From Sympetrum striolatum (Eukaryota > Arthropoda > Insecta > Odonata > Libellulidae), in assembly GCA_947579665.1 (NCBI GenBank), contig OX388351.1:2604001-2668000 (forward strand): a stretch of 64,000 bases of DNA, written 5' to 3'. Positions 22,166 to 32,500 of this stretch are shown here, piece after piece. The notes beneath the pieces were generated by a model, which was not told where the DNA came from, ran no database searches, and was given only the letters and a program-made list of their open reading frames with translations. The translations under genes were made by a program, and so were the position numbers. The stretch's first letter is position 1; every line of letters starts with the position of its first letter.

Positions 22166-25100
22166 ATGGCTTCCAAGAATTTCATATCTAAAAATTTTTC
22201 CCACTCATTGCAACTGCCTCAGCTTCTCCATTCACCAGATATTCCCATAGCCCCTACCACCCGCGGTGGTTACAAACCCGCACTTCCTACAGCGTCTAAT
22301 GGTTTTCTTTCTCAACTTAACCCTAATGCCCCGATTTTCGTTCCGTTACTGTCCAGGAGGTCTTCCTTAAATCCTCATGCATCTCCATTCATTCCCTCAC
22401 TAGTATCTCATAACCATCCCTCTTTACAAAAACCTTTTCACCAAAACACAATACATTCGCCCTTGAGAGACTATTCTCTCAGTGCCCAGGATATACTAAC
22501 GGACAAATTTCGACCATTTCCGCGAACTTTTCAACTGATATATCTCAACGTCCAAAGCCTATTTCCTCAACTCAGCGAACTACGTACAATTCTTCCTCAT
22601 AGCGGCATCCACTCCATCGCATTAACTGAAACTTGGTTAAACCCATCAATTTCTTCTTCTTCAGTATTGATACCAGGGTTTACTCTTTTCCGAAATGATC
22701 GAATTGGAAAGAGAGGCGGTGGCGTCGGAATATATATTCGTAGTGATCTTCCTTGTAAAATCATCCTTTCCAGTGATCCAAAATATTGCAAAAGGCCAGA
22801 ATATCTCTTTATTGAAGTTAAAGTAAACTATAAAAAAATATTACTCGGTGTTGTGTATAGGCCACCCAAGATTGGTCACTTAACTGATATCGATGATGCA
22901 TTAGCAAAACTCAGACAAAATTATGAGCACATATTGATAACGGGTGACATTAACGCTAATATGAATGACGATAAAAGTGACTCTAAATTCCTGAAGAACG
23001 CGTTTGCTGCTCACAATTTATCCCTCCTCCCCTTGCAACCAACACATAATACCGTAAACTCAGCTACATGGATCGATATCTTAGTAATTACTAATCCAGA
23101 GAGAGTCAAAACATATGGACAGCTCGCAACTCCCGGAATATCTCATCATGACACGATTTAATTGTCTTATTCTCTTAAAACGCCAAAAACTAAGCAAAAA
23201 TATATTCACCATCGCGACACAAAAAATATAAATTTTGATAATTTTATTAGGGATGCTACCTTTTTGCCTTGGCATAACATAGAATTCACTAACAACTTGG
23301 ACGAAAAAGTCAAAATCCTAAATACTTTTCTAATTAATTTACTCGACCTTCATGCACCAGTGAGATTAATTAGAGTCTCAAAGCCTCTTGCTCCTTGGTT
23401 AACAGCAGAAGTTAAGGAAATGATGGCAAAGCGTGATTCAACGTTCCGTCATTTTAAGCGATGCAAGAACGCCACAATCTTTAACGACTATAAACGACTG
23501 AGAAACCGAACAAAACAACTAATAAGGAACGCTAAAATTCAATATGCCCACTCTATTTCTAGATGCAAATCCTCTGCCGCAATATGGAAAGAATTGCGAG
23601 GCCTTGGTATAGGGAAATCTAAAGAATCTCCATTGCTTACTCCTGATTGTCTAAATTCTCTCGACGAAAAATTCTCCCTTCCCCCAACAGAAATAAATCC
23701 CGAACGCAAGCAGTTTTAATCGATAGTATGACCTCAAACATTATTGCCCAACCTCACCACACTATCTTTGTCTTTAAGCCTGTATCGCAAATTGATGCAT
23801 TGACGGCGCTCAAGAGCATAAAATCCAAAGCCTCAGGAGCGGATGAAATTCCTACTCTCATAATTGGGAAGTTGTTGCAGATCATACTACCGGTAATAAC
23901 CAACATATTCAATAGCTCTCTTCATCAAGGCAAATTTCCCTTGCGATGGAAAGAGGCATTAATCCGTCCAATTCTGAAAAATACGAAATCATACGGCAAC
24001 TATAGTAAGGAATATAGACCAATAAGCTTTCTTCCCGTCTTGTCTAAAGCCCTGGAGAAGCTGGTTCACCATCAGGTTACCGATTTCCTTAATCAAAACT
24101 CTCATCTTAACCCTTTGCAATCAGGCTTTCGAAAACTTCACTCCACCGCTACTGCGCTCGTTAAGATAACTGACGACATCCGTAAGTCTATGGATAGCAA
24201 GAAATTAACCGCGTTAGTACTTCTTGATTTCACTAAAGCATTCGATTCAATCGACATTGAAATAATGACGACCAAACTTAAGATATTGGGTTTCACCGAC
24301 ATCTCAATCTCCTGGTTTTCTTCTTATCTGCATCGTCGCAAGCAGAAAGTAGTTTCCGATGAAGCCGCGTCTGAATGGATTGAAATTGATCGCGGACTTC
24401 CGCAGGGTTCGATTTTGGGTCCATTGCTTTTTTCAATCTATATTAATGACTGTATCAAGGAGCTTAAACATTGCAGTTACCATCTCTACGCCGATGATCT
24501 ACAGATATACTTGGATTCAAGTCCTTCAGAATTGCATCAATCCCTGCAAAAAATTAACAACGATCTGCAGATTATCAACAACTGGAGCAAAAATAACTTT
24601 ATCAACCTTAATTCTAGTAAATCTCAAGCTATCATGATTGGTTACCCTAAACTACTTACCTCTGTAAATAAAAATAACCTACCAGCGCTTAAATTGAATG
24701 GCAGCGTAATTCCGTTCGCAAAATCGGTGAAAAATCTCGGTCTTTATATGAACGAAACACTTACATGGTCTGATCACGTCCTTCACGTATGTAAAAACGT
24801 AAATTTATCTCTTCACTCACTTAGGCGCGCAGGAAATTTCCTTTCCTCGTCTGTGAAATTACGACTTATAAACTCCTTAGTCATGCCACACTTCGACTAC
24901 TGCGATGTAGTGTACCAGGATCTGTCTTGCGAACTTGCCATGAAGCTACAACGCATGCAAAACACCACGGTGAGGTTTATATTCAACTTGAAAAAATTTG
25001 ATCACGTCTCTGAATACTATTCTAAACTGTCACTACTTAAATTAGAGTCGCGACGAAAGCTACATATCCTATCATCAACGTATAGATTTTTTAACACTAA

Positions 25101-25350
25101 GTCTCCACAATATATCTATGACTTATTTGTATCTCTAGACACCATTCATGACCGCAACACAAGAGGCTGCAAAAAACTCCTCATTCCCCAGCATAGAACT
25201 GAATTATTTCACAAATCTTTCACAATCACAGCCAGTAACCTTTGGAACTCTCTTCCATCCACTATGGAAAATCTGCCATCAATGCATACCTTTAAGCGTA
25301 AATGCCACAATCATTTTTTAAACATACAAATTAGCACTCAAACCTTTTGA
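22166..25350 (+). pseudogene. LINE ORF2: PAM2 motifs + endonuclease + reverse transcriptase (one stop, one frameshift)
   Basis: About 1,060 codons. Residues 51-60 (LNPNAPIFVP) and 68-77 (LNPHASPFIP) are PAM2-like motifs, spaced 17 residues apart exactly as in copy 1. The endonuclease block runs from LIYLNVQSL through LTETWL, GKRGGGVGIYIRSD, VVYRPPK and GDINAN. RT motifs are LLDFTKAFDSID, GLPQGSILGPLLF and LYADDLQIY. An in-frame TAA at 23159-23161 breaks the end of the endonuclease, and a frameshift near 23700 lies before the RT. Both differ from the lesions of copy 1, so the common ancestor was intact. The start at 22166 is the first ATG of the long frame and gives a 50-residue low-complexity leader before the first PAM2. 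Confidence 0.9.
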
Positions 25351-25871
25351 CCGCGTCCCATTTCTTTTTACCCACAATGTATTTAAGTATTGAATCACAC
25401 CCTCCTCTTTTAATCCCTCTTCTTTAGTTAATCTGTTTGTTCTTTACACTATTATATCGGTTTTGATCCGCTGCCTCACGTAATATATGTGTATATGTAC
25501 ATAATTAACGATAAGGTAATTTTGGTTATTTTAAAATCTTATGTTTTTAATTTTAAATCTTGTTTTGCTTATTTTCTTTGTCCAATGTTATATAAACTGT
25601 ATGTTTTGATTTTTATTCATTCTCAACCTTAATGTATTTAATCGTTTTGTTATTCTTGAAATATGCGTATGTGTTTTATTTTTTTTAATGCTACAATTCT
25701 TGTATTTAGGTTTAGTGTAAATTTTGAAGATATTTTATTTGATTGCTTGTAGTGAACGTGTATTGTCTCTTTTGCATAATTTGTATCTATTCTCTACTTG
25801 TCTTTCATAATTCTTTTATTCTCCTTCTTCACAAAATACTGTTTTCTACCTGTAGGTTTCGCAGGTGTTTC

Positions 25872-26071
25872 ACACTCCCCTTCTAGGGAGTGTTTTCCTG
25901 AGCCCTCAGCTTAGGTTTTTTAAAAATCCACATAGATTTAGATTTAGATATATACCCCGCGAGCCGCCAGAGGCGTATACTAATTTTCTTCGTGTACTTT
26001 TGAAAACTATCTCTTTCTTTCTGTTTCACATATGACGATGGGTTAGGTGTAAGAAGAGACTTTCTAGTCTC
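25872..26071 (+). promoter_or_regulatory. Conserved 3'-UTR stem-loops of LINE copy 2
   Basis: The first hairpin, ACACTCCC-CTTCTA-GGGAGTGT-type, is at 25872-25893. The second, GAGACT-TTCT-AGTCTC, is at 26056-26071. Both are preceded and followed by sequence shared with copy 1 (GTAGGTTT.GCAGGT upstream; CAATCTCGCCCGAATAAAG downstream). Confidence 0.7.
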
Positions 26072-26118
26072 AATCTCGCCCGAATAAAGGCCTTTTATTA
26101 TTATTATTATTATTATTA

Positions 26119-26145
26119 TTTCGGAAACTAAGTTTCCATCCTCAG
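26119..26145 (-). ncRNA. Partial hammerhead-ribozyme-like core at PLE 3' end
   Basis: Reading the minus strand: CTGAGGA, then T, then GGAAAC-TTA-GTTTCC (a perfect 6-bp stem), then GAAA. These are the CUGANGA, stem II and GAAA blocks of a hammerhead. The cleavage triplet and stem I/III partner that should follow are missing because the sequence switches to the LINE tail. The motif overlaps the codons for TEDGNLVSE. It is incomplete and therefore not expected to cleave. Confidence 0.55.
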
Positions 26146-27484
26146 TAGCTATGTCGGACTGAAGTGTTGTGTGTGTACTGTCTGTATTTATACCCGAACT
26201 GTGAGGGGTGGGGGAGGGTGTTTGTGGGGGTGAAAAATGTTGGTGGTTGGTGGTTTCTGAGCCGTTAGTGATTAGTGAGAACAATGGGGACGATGGGATT
26301 GGGCCGCGGTCACTGTTCATTGTTTGTGTATGTTTTCGTATGAAGATGCTTTTGTAGGCGTCTAGTTTGGACTCTTTGTTAACGGCTTTAAGTAGTTTCA
26401 AATCTTCTAAATGTATTGGGTTATTGCATTCTTGTATATGTGAAGCTACGCTTGATTTGTTTAGTCTATTGTATCTAAAGTGTGCGATGTGTTCTTTAAA
26501 TCTGGTTTCGCTTTTCCTTTTGCTTTGGCCAACATAAACATTGTTGCACCCTTTGCAAGTTATTTTATAAATGCCAGATTTATGTATGGAAGGAATGTTG
26601 TCTTTGGGATTTTTTAATAAATTTTGGATGCTGTTTGTGTTTACAAAGATAGGTTGTAAGTCGTGTTTCGAAAAGGTATTTTGTAGTTTGTTTGTGAGGC
26701 CTGGTGCGAAGGGTAGTTTAATAAATTTTTTTGTCGTTTCTTTGTTGTTTTTTAATGTAGTGTTCTGTTTTAATTTTAGTCTTTGGGAGTGCTTTCTGAG
26801 AATGGTGTGTATTGTGCTGTTCTCGAAACCATTTTCTCTTGCTGTGTTTTCTATGTGTTTTAATTCTGTTCTGAAATCTTTTGTGCTCATGGGAATGCTT
26901 AGAAGTCTGTTTATCATGGTGTGAAAAGGGGCGAGTTTTTGTGAGATGTGGTGGTTTGAGTCGTTGGGAATGTATCTGTCAGTGTGCGTAGGTTTTCGAT
27001 AAATGGAAAATCTGAGTTTGTTGTTGTTTCTGGATATTTTGATGTCTAAAAATGGTAGACTACGATTCTTTTCTTCCTCTACAGTGAATTTTATAGTGTT
27101 AAATTGAGAATTTACTTCTTCTAGGAAATTGGGAATGTTATCTTTGGAATTATCGAAGATTGCAAAAACATCATCTACGTATCTCAACCAAATTCTTGGA
27201 AAATATTTGAAATTATTTTTGCACTGGTTTTCAAAGTAAATCATAAACAAATTGGCGAGGAAAGGGGACAAGCAATTACCCATTGTGGTACCATTTGTTT
27301 GTTTGTAGTAAGTGTTATTGATTTGGAAAAAATTTTGGTTCATGCAACTTCTGGTTAATGAAACATATTCATCTACAAGTTCGGGAGGTAACTGTTGTGT
27401 TTGGAGCCATTGTTGTAGGAATTCGTACGTAGTGTCTAAAGGAAAGCTTGGAAATAAATTTTTCCCGTCGACGAATAATTTTTA
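26119..27484 (-). pseudogene. Penelope-like element: RT + GIY-YIG endonuclease, 5'-truncated
   Basis: The minus-strand frame opens near 27481 with FVDGKNLFPSFPLDTTYEFL (motif A) and continues through EYVSLTRSCMNQNFFQ, TNGTTMGNCLSPFLANLF (motif B) and WLRYVDDVFAIF (catalytic YVDD, near 27170-27200). A linker and a GIY-YIG nuclease (SGIYKITCKGCNNVYVGQSK, near 26520-26585) follow. The frame then ends DGNLVSE and runs directly into the isoleucine codons made by the ATT tail of LINE copy 2, so the last ~75 codons of the open frame are not PLE. There is no stop or frameshift inside the preserved part. The N-terminal third is lost. PLE proteins copy their RNA at nicks made by the GIY-YIG domain. Confidence 0.9.
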
Positions 27485-27635
27485 TACCCGAAAGATTATA
27501 TGTATTATTCAGCAAAATAAAATGAAAAGTAAATCAGCAGATAGTTATTCCTGACTGTGGCATTGAAATTGATAAACTATTTACTAAAAAAAGTAGTTTT
27601 GTGACCGAAAAAGAGATGCAAAAAAATTGAATTAC

Positions 27636-27705
27636 CCCATGGGATCGAACCAACTAACTACCCACTTGTGGTTAATTGTGATAACCATTACACAATGATG
27701 TCAGT
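27636..27705 (-). repeat. tRNA-derived (SINE-like) head
   Basis: On the minus strand, TGTGTAATGGTTATCAC resembles an A box/D-arm (close to tRNA-Val/Glu-type D-arms) and GGTTCGATCCC 33 bp further on is a consensus B box. The acceptor stem does not pair, so it is a tRNA pseudogene or SINE head rather than a working tRNA. Confidence 0.55.
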
Positions 27706-27950
27706 GTTGAGCTGTGGAGATGTTTTGCAATTAATTGAAATTATAAATTGACGCTGATTTTTAAATTCATTTTACAAAGAAACCAGGAAGAGTTTGTTTA
27801 AACGATTTAAACTGTAATAGAGTAGTTAAAATATGCCAAATACAATATTCAGTATATAATAGTATATTCGCCTAGTACAATATACAGGCCATCTGTTAAG
27901 CTTCGGCAAAAAGAATCCGTCCCACCCCCACCTTATGGAGAGTCGCTCCC

Positions 27951-29744
27951 GTGGCCGCGTACAAGTCTTTGAGCGCTCAGCTGTTTGGCGATTTCGGTGT
28001 TTGTATCGTTTTCCTGATGGATAATAGAGTTTTAATGTGGCGTAATAACGTCATTTTAGCATTATTGCTGTGCTTGAGAAAGCAGAGGAGAAGGAGATGG
28101 CGGGTTCGTCCCTTATTCGAACGAAGAAGAGAACAAGAGGCTTACCACAATTTGGTACAGGAGATGAGATTGACGGACTGCGAGTCCTTCCGTAATTATT
28201 TTCGGATGACGAGGGCTCAGTTCGACCAGTTGCTAGCTGTAATCGGGCCATCTTTGAGAAGAGTTGCCTTATCGAGGGAAGCTATATCCCCTGCTGAAAG
28301 ATTAAGCATAGCCCTAAGGTAAGTAAATGAAATTAAAAGTGTAACAGAAAGGAAATGTTGGAATGTAAGATGAAAGGTTGCGTAAGAAGATAATTGTTCA
28401 GGCGTAACATGATACAAATTTTCACAGGAAGAGAAACTTTCTTGCTTATTTCTACTTATAAATCTGTAATATTCAACCATTGTTTCGTTGCTATTGAACA
28501 TGATCATTATGTTGATGGATATCATGTTCATTAATAGTGTGGTTGTATGAATTGCTATACTTAAGAAACAGGAGAGTAAGGATCTGAGTGGGTTTTGATG
28601 ATATTGATGAATATTATCTTGATTATGGAAATAAAATAATGAGTTTGTCTTTCTGTGCAGAAAATGGTATACGTTAAAAGTAAAAAAATGGAAAGTATGT
28701 CATGATATGAAAACATTTCTATGACTGCTTATAACTAAAAGTGAGAAATATTCAAATAATATTGGAGGGATCAGTCAATGAGAATCTCTCTTTACAATGG
28801 TTATCATCTTAAACTTCCTTGCTCTGGTGAATAAGTAATGTATTTTTGATAAATATTATCAGGAAATGCTCGTTTATTCTACAAAATGCTCTTGTTCTTT
28901 AATGACTTTTTCAAACTTTATAGGTATATTGCTGCAGGCGACTCTATGACCAGTTTATCATTTCATTTTAGAGTAGGGAAAATACCATATGTATGATTGT
29001 TAAGGAAACAACAGAGCTTATATGGGAAAATTGAAGAAGTGTAGTTTTCCCTACTCTAAATCAAACATTTTGGGAAGCAACTGCAGAAGAATTTTAGCAT
29101 AAATGGAATTTTCCTAACTGCATTGGAGCTGTTGATGGGAAGCATGCAGTGATGCAGGTAAAAGATAGAATTAGATTCAGCATATAAATAATTTGAAGAA
29201 AAGCAACTATTCTACTCCAGATTAAATTTAGATAGTTTAATTTACATGGTATTAATTTTATGATGGAATGCTTTCCTTTCAGGCACCAAGAAATTCAGGG
29301 TCAATGTTCTATAATTATAAGGGAAGTCATAGTGTGGTTCTTCTGGCTGTATGTGATGCAAGGTATTGCTTCACAATGGTTGATATTGGTGCAGCTGGTC
29401 GACAAAGCGATGGTGGAACCTTCAGAAACTCTTCCTTTGGGCAGGCATTAGAAATGAATATTTTAAATGTTCCTCCACCCAATGAACTTCCCAATTCTCC
29501 AGTCAAAGTTCTTGTAGGGGATGAGGCTTTTCCTCTGACTAAATATATGATGAGGCCCTACCCAGGTGTAGGCCTACAAAATCATCAGAGAGTGTTTAAC
29601 TATAGACTCAGTAGGGCAAGGAGAGTCATCGAAAATACTTTTGGCATCATGTCTGCAAGACTACGGATATTCAGAAGGCCAATACAAGGAAATGTCGAGA
29701 ATGTGGAGCAAATTATAAAAGCAGGTGCATTCACAATTGGATAA
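27951..29744 (+). pseudogene. PIF/Harbinger transposase, three exons, decayed
   Basis: Exon 1 (27951-28318; a likelier start is the ATG at 28017) encodes an arginine-rich N-terminus (RKQRRRRWRVRPLFERR) and the helix block FRNYFRMTRAQFDQLLAVIG, ending at GGTAAGT. Exon 2 (28924-29157) runs from YIAAGDSMTSLSFHFRVGK to FPNCIGAVDGKHAVMQ (first catalytic Asp), but contains frame changes and a TAG at 29095-29097. Exon 3 (29283-29744) is intact: APRNSGSMFYNYKGSHSVVL, SDGGTFRNS, LVGDEAFPLTKYMMRPYPG (second Asp), NYRLSRARRVIENTFGI (Glu). Order and motifs match HARBI1-type transposases. Terminal inverted repeats were not found. Confidence 0.85.
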
Positions 29745-29791
29745 TACAAAATGAGCTATAATAATGTTTATGGTGATATATACATATATAT

Positions 29792-30249
29792 TTAATTCAA
29801 GTGACTTATTTCCTTCTTTGATACTTTATCCATCCTATCTGCTAAAGACAAGCAATATAGCTGAGTACTCGAATAAGGCTGTGGTTTGTCTTTTATCATC
29901 TCCTCCAGCATGTCTTCAATTGTTCCTGTTAAATTACACAAGAGTAAAGGAAACATTAATAGCATTTATAATTTATAAATATTAATTTCAGCAAAAGTTT
30001 AAAATTCATGTAATATTGCTGAATGATTGAATAAAAAAATGTTATATTTATCAAGACTTACTTTTTGCTAACTTCCTACTGGGATTTCTTTGGTTGTGCA
30101 TGGGAGATGAGATTGGGGTGCTGAAAGATGATGGCAGGACAGGGGTGGTAACAGAATGGAGGGAAGAAGATGATGCCATGACAGCGAGAGAAAATTCCTC
30201 CTGGAATGGCAAAAGCTCTATAACTTGCTTTGGGAGGCTAGAGCAGGAT
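29792..30249 (-). pseudogene. Harbinger accessory protein, BESS-containing 3' exons
   Basis: Two exons on the minus strand, convergent with the transposase. Exon 30249-30062 follows a CCCAACAG acceptor and encodes a Ser/Pro-rich stretch (including EEFSLAVMASSSSLHS) after a frame change near its start; it ends at a GTAAGT donor. The last exon, 29925-29792, follows TTTAACAG and joins in phase to give KRTIEDMLEEMIKDKPQPYS, then TQLYCLSLADRMDKVSKKE and a stop. That C-terminus has the BESS pattern found in MADF proteins. The MADF exon itself should lie beyond 30420 and is not recognisable, so the gene is truncated. Confidence 0.7.
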
Positions 30250-30904
30250 CTGTTGGGAAAGGAGTAAAATAAATATATTTAAAACATAGCTATATTTCGA
30301 AATAAAGGGTTAAATTTAAGAGGTAAATTGGTGGCTGAGTAAATATAAGAAAACAACAAAGGCCTACAAAAGGCTTAATTAATATGTGAGACGGTCGAGG
30401 AATGGCGAAAAAATAATATTAACTTGAAATACTAGGTCCCGTTGAAGTAATCTTTTAAATCTAAACACCTTGGGTATTCATTTAATATTCTATGAGTCTT
30501 ATATCGAACCGGATAACATACAAATATCTAAAAATCAATGGTAGCAGGCTTGACTATGTTAAATAAATTGAAGCGAAAAAATTACTTTTTTTAGAATAAA
30601 TATCTTTATACAGTGGCATATTAAAATGGATTTCCTCTCACACTACATATCCTTTAAGATTTTATTAATGCACATAGGACGCTCTGCTTTGGATCCATAA
30701 ACTGATCAGGCCATTATTCGAATAAGGCAAAAAATGTAATATAATAAAAAGGTATCGTAGGTTCGTTCGTCATCATATATGGTTACGAGTAAAATGTAGC
30801 TTGCATACTGCAAGCAGATCGGCAATACTAATTGCATATCGGCATCATATAGAGACAGTATTCAAAAGAAAAAAATGATTAAAAATATTCTTAAAATTCG
30901 CTGC
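30250..30904. other. Spacer, nothing recognised
   Basis: AT-rich; it may contain decayed upstream exons of the Harbinger accessory gene. No tRNA-like or coding features are seen. Confidence 0.35.
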
Positions 30905-31800
30905 AACTTAATCGTCTGGAATCGAACCCGTGTCTTTCAGGTCATACTTACTATGCAGTACAACAGCACATCATCATCTCTAACAATGTGTGAAAATTCA
31001 GGCAGAAATTTTGGCTGCAACTCCCTCAAACGACGTCCTACTTTTCCCATATTTTCCTTATGAGAGAAATTTTAATGTGCTCTGGGATCGAACCCAGGAA
31101 CAGCATTGTCGTATCTATTTTTTCTTGAACTGGGTTTTTATATATACATCTTCTATCTAGGCAAGAACTCCCTATTTTATCGATAAGTGCATGAAAGATA
31201 TAATTAAAAACCTTCCCAATCTGTCTTATATGGCAGATATATTTACCACCTGGCATCGAACCCGGGTCTTTCTGGTAATATTTATTATGCAGCACAACAG
31301 AAGATCACCACCTCTAACTATGTGTGAAAATTAAGGCGGAAATATTCACTGAAACTGCCTCAAATGACGTCCTACTTTTCCCATATATTCCTTATGAGAG
31401 CAATTTTAATGTGCCCCGGAATCGAACCCAGGAACAATTCGGTCTTATCTAATTTTTTTCAAAAACCTAATCTTAATATACATCTTCCATATAAGCAAGA
31501 ACTTCTTATCATTTCGATAAGTGCATGAAAAAAAATAATGAATATCTACCTCAATGTATTTTAAACGGCCGATTTTTGCATCGTCCTAGCATCGAACTCA
31601 GGACTTTTTTCGAGATGGTCATTTACGTTATCGATAGACCCTGACTATATCCATCGGCTCCTTGAGTTTAAATTCCCTACCAATCCGGGAAATATTTTTT
31701 AAAAATTCCGGAAAATCAACGCAATGCATTTAAACGGGAAAAATCGGGACTTTGGGGCCCTCTGGAATCGAACCCATGACACTGAGGTTCAAAATCGCAA
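30905..31800 (-). repeat. Tandem array of ~167-bp units with tRNA T-arm-like motifs
   Basis: The plus-strand word ATCGAACCC (minus strand GGGTTCGAT, a T-arm/B-box core) occurs at 30921, 31087, 31255, 31421, 31593 (ATCGAACTC) and 31767, with spacings of 166, 168, 166, 172 and 174 bp. Several sit in a paired T-arm context (for example CTGGGTTCGATCCCAG at the second site). Units 1 and 3 resemble each other over their full length, as do 2 and 4, so the array duplicated as a ~334-bp dimer. A-box matches are weak. Confidence 0.75.
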
Positions 31801-32144
31801 TTTTTCTGGCGGTTACACGTAATGGCCAATACGCGGTAAAAATTTCAATTCAATCACGCTTGTGGTTTAGGCTGTGAATTTGTATCCTATCTATCTATAT
31901 CCCTATATATATGAATGAATCCGGAGAAGCATCTATATATAATAGATATATGTGTATCTATGTAGCTATGGATACAACATTATAAATAAAAAAATAAAAT
32001 AAAAAGCATTTTTCAGTGTGTGTGCTCGTTCTTTGACTTTTTTAACCTCTACTGTTTTGAGTTTCTTTTTTGTAAGTAATTTAAAGATATTTTCTATGAT
32101 TTATGGAAAGTATAAGTAATTTAAAGATATAATTTAGGTAGAAA
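31801..32144. other. Spacer with TATA-type low complexity
   Basis: Contains ATATAT/CTATCTATAT low-complexity sequence near 31890-31990. No gene is seen. Confidence 0.4.
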
Positions 32145-32500
32145 ATGAGATGGCATTTGCTAAATTATTTAGACACGGAAATTATAACCGGAAGTAACAA
32201 GGGGGATCAAATTTTTTCATTACGAATAATTTTGGCACCCAGTGAAACCCAACTACCTTTTACATTGAAGAGACGTCTGCCTCCAGTAATATTGGCATTT
32301 GCCATAATTATTAATAAGTCGCAGGGGGGCAGACATTGGATCATGTAGGTGTGTATTTACCATATGAGGTTTCTTCTAATGGACAGTTTTCTTGAAAAAA
32401 CACGACATGAAAATTAAATACAAATCAAAGTAAATGATTCGGTTGCACACGTTAGGTTCTTAAAAGATTCGAGAAAAATTAAAAGAAATGGCCCGTTAAA
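32145..32500 (+). pseudogene. Helitron helicase C-terminal fragment
   Basis: Reads RWHLLNYLDTEIITGSNKGD, RIILAPSETQLPFTLKRR, PVILAFAIIINKSQG. After a one-base frame change it continues QTLDHVGVYLPYEVSSNGQF, then a further fragment with KVNDSV. This is the last conserved part of the Pif1-like helicase of Helitron RepHel proteins (motif VI region, the usual AFAMTINKSQGQTL). The Rep domain, the rest of the helicase and the terminal hairpin are not present. Confidence 0.8.

Larger units (their letters stand above)
21600..26118 (+). mobile_element. Non-LTR retrotransposon (LINE), copy 2
   Basis: Same family as copy 1 and better preserved. A ~560-bp 5' leader is rich in AGTGCT/TCAGT words, with TAGTGCTCCCTTTCCC nearly repeated at 21798-21855. 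ORF2 and a ~770-bp 3' UTR follow, with the same two terminal stem-loops. It ends in an ATT-repeat tail (about 26094-26118) that abuts a Penelope-like element in opposite orientation. The 5' limit is approximate. No ORF1 was found upstream of ORF2. Confidence 0.9.

Noticed and set aside
26571..26924. 117-codon plus-strand open frame
   Set aside because: Antisense shadow of the Penelope-like element's RT/GIY-YIG linker.
27636..27705. A functional tRNA gene on the minus strand
   Set aside because: A- and B-box words are good but the acceptor stem does not pair, so it is called SINE-like.
30905..31800. CRISPR-like array because of regular spacing
   Set aside because: Units are ~167 bp, similar throughout, and eukaryotic tRNA-like; there are no short identical repeats with unique spacers.
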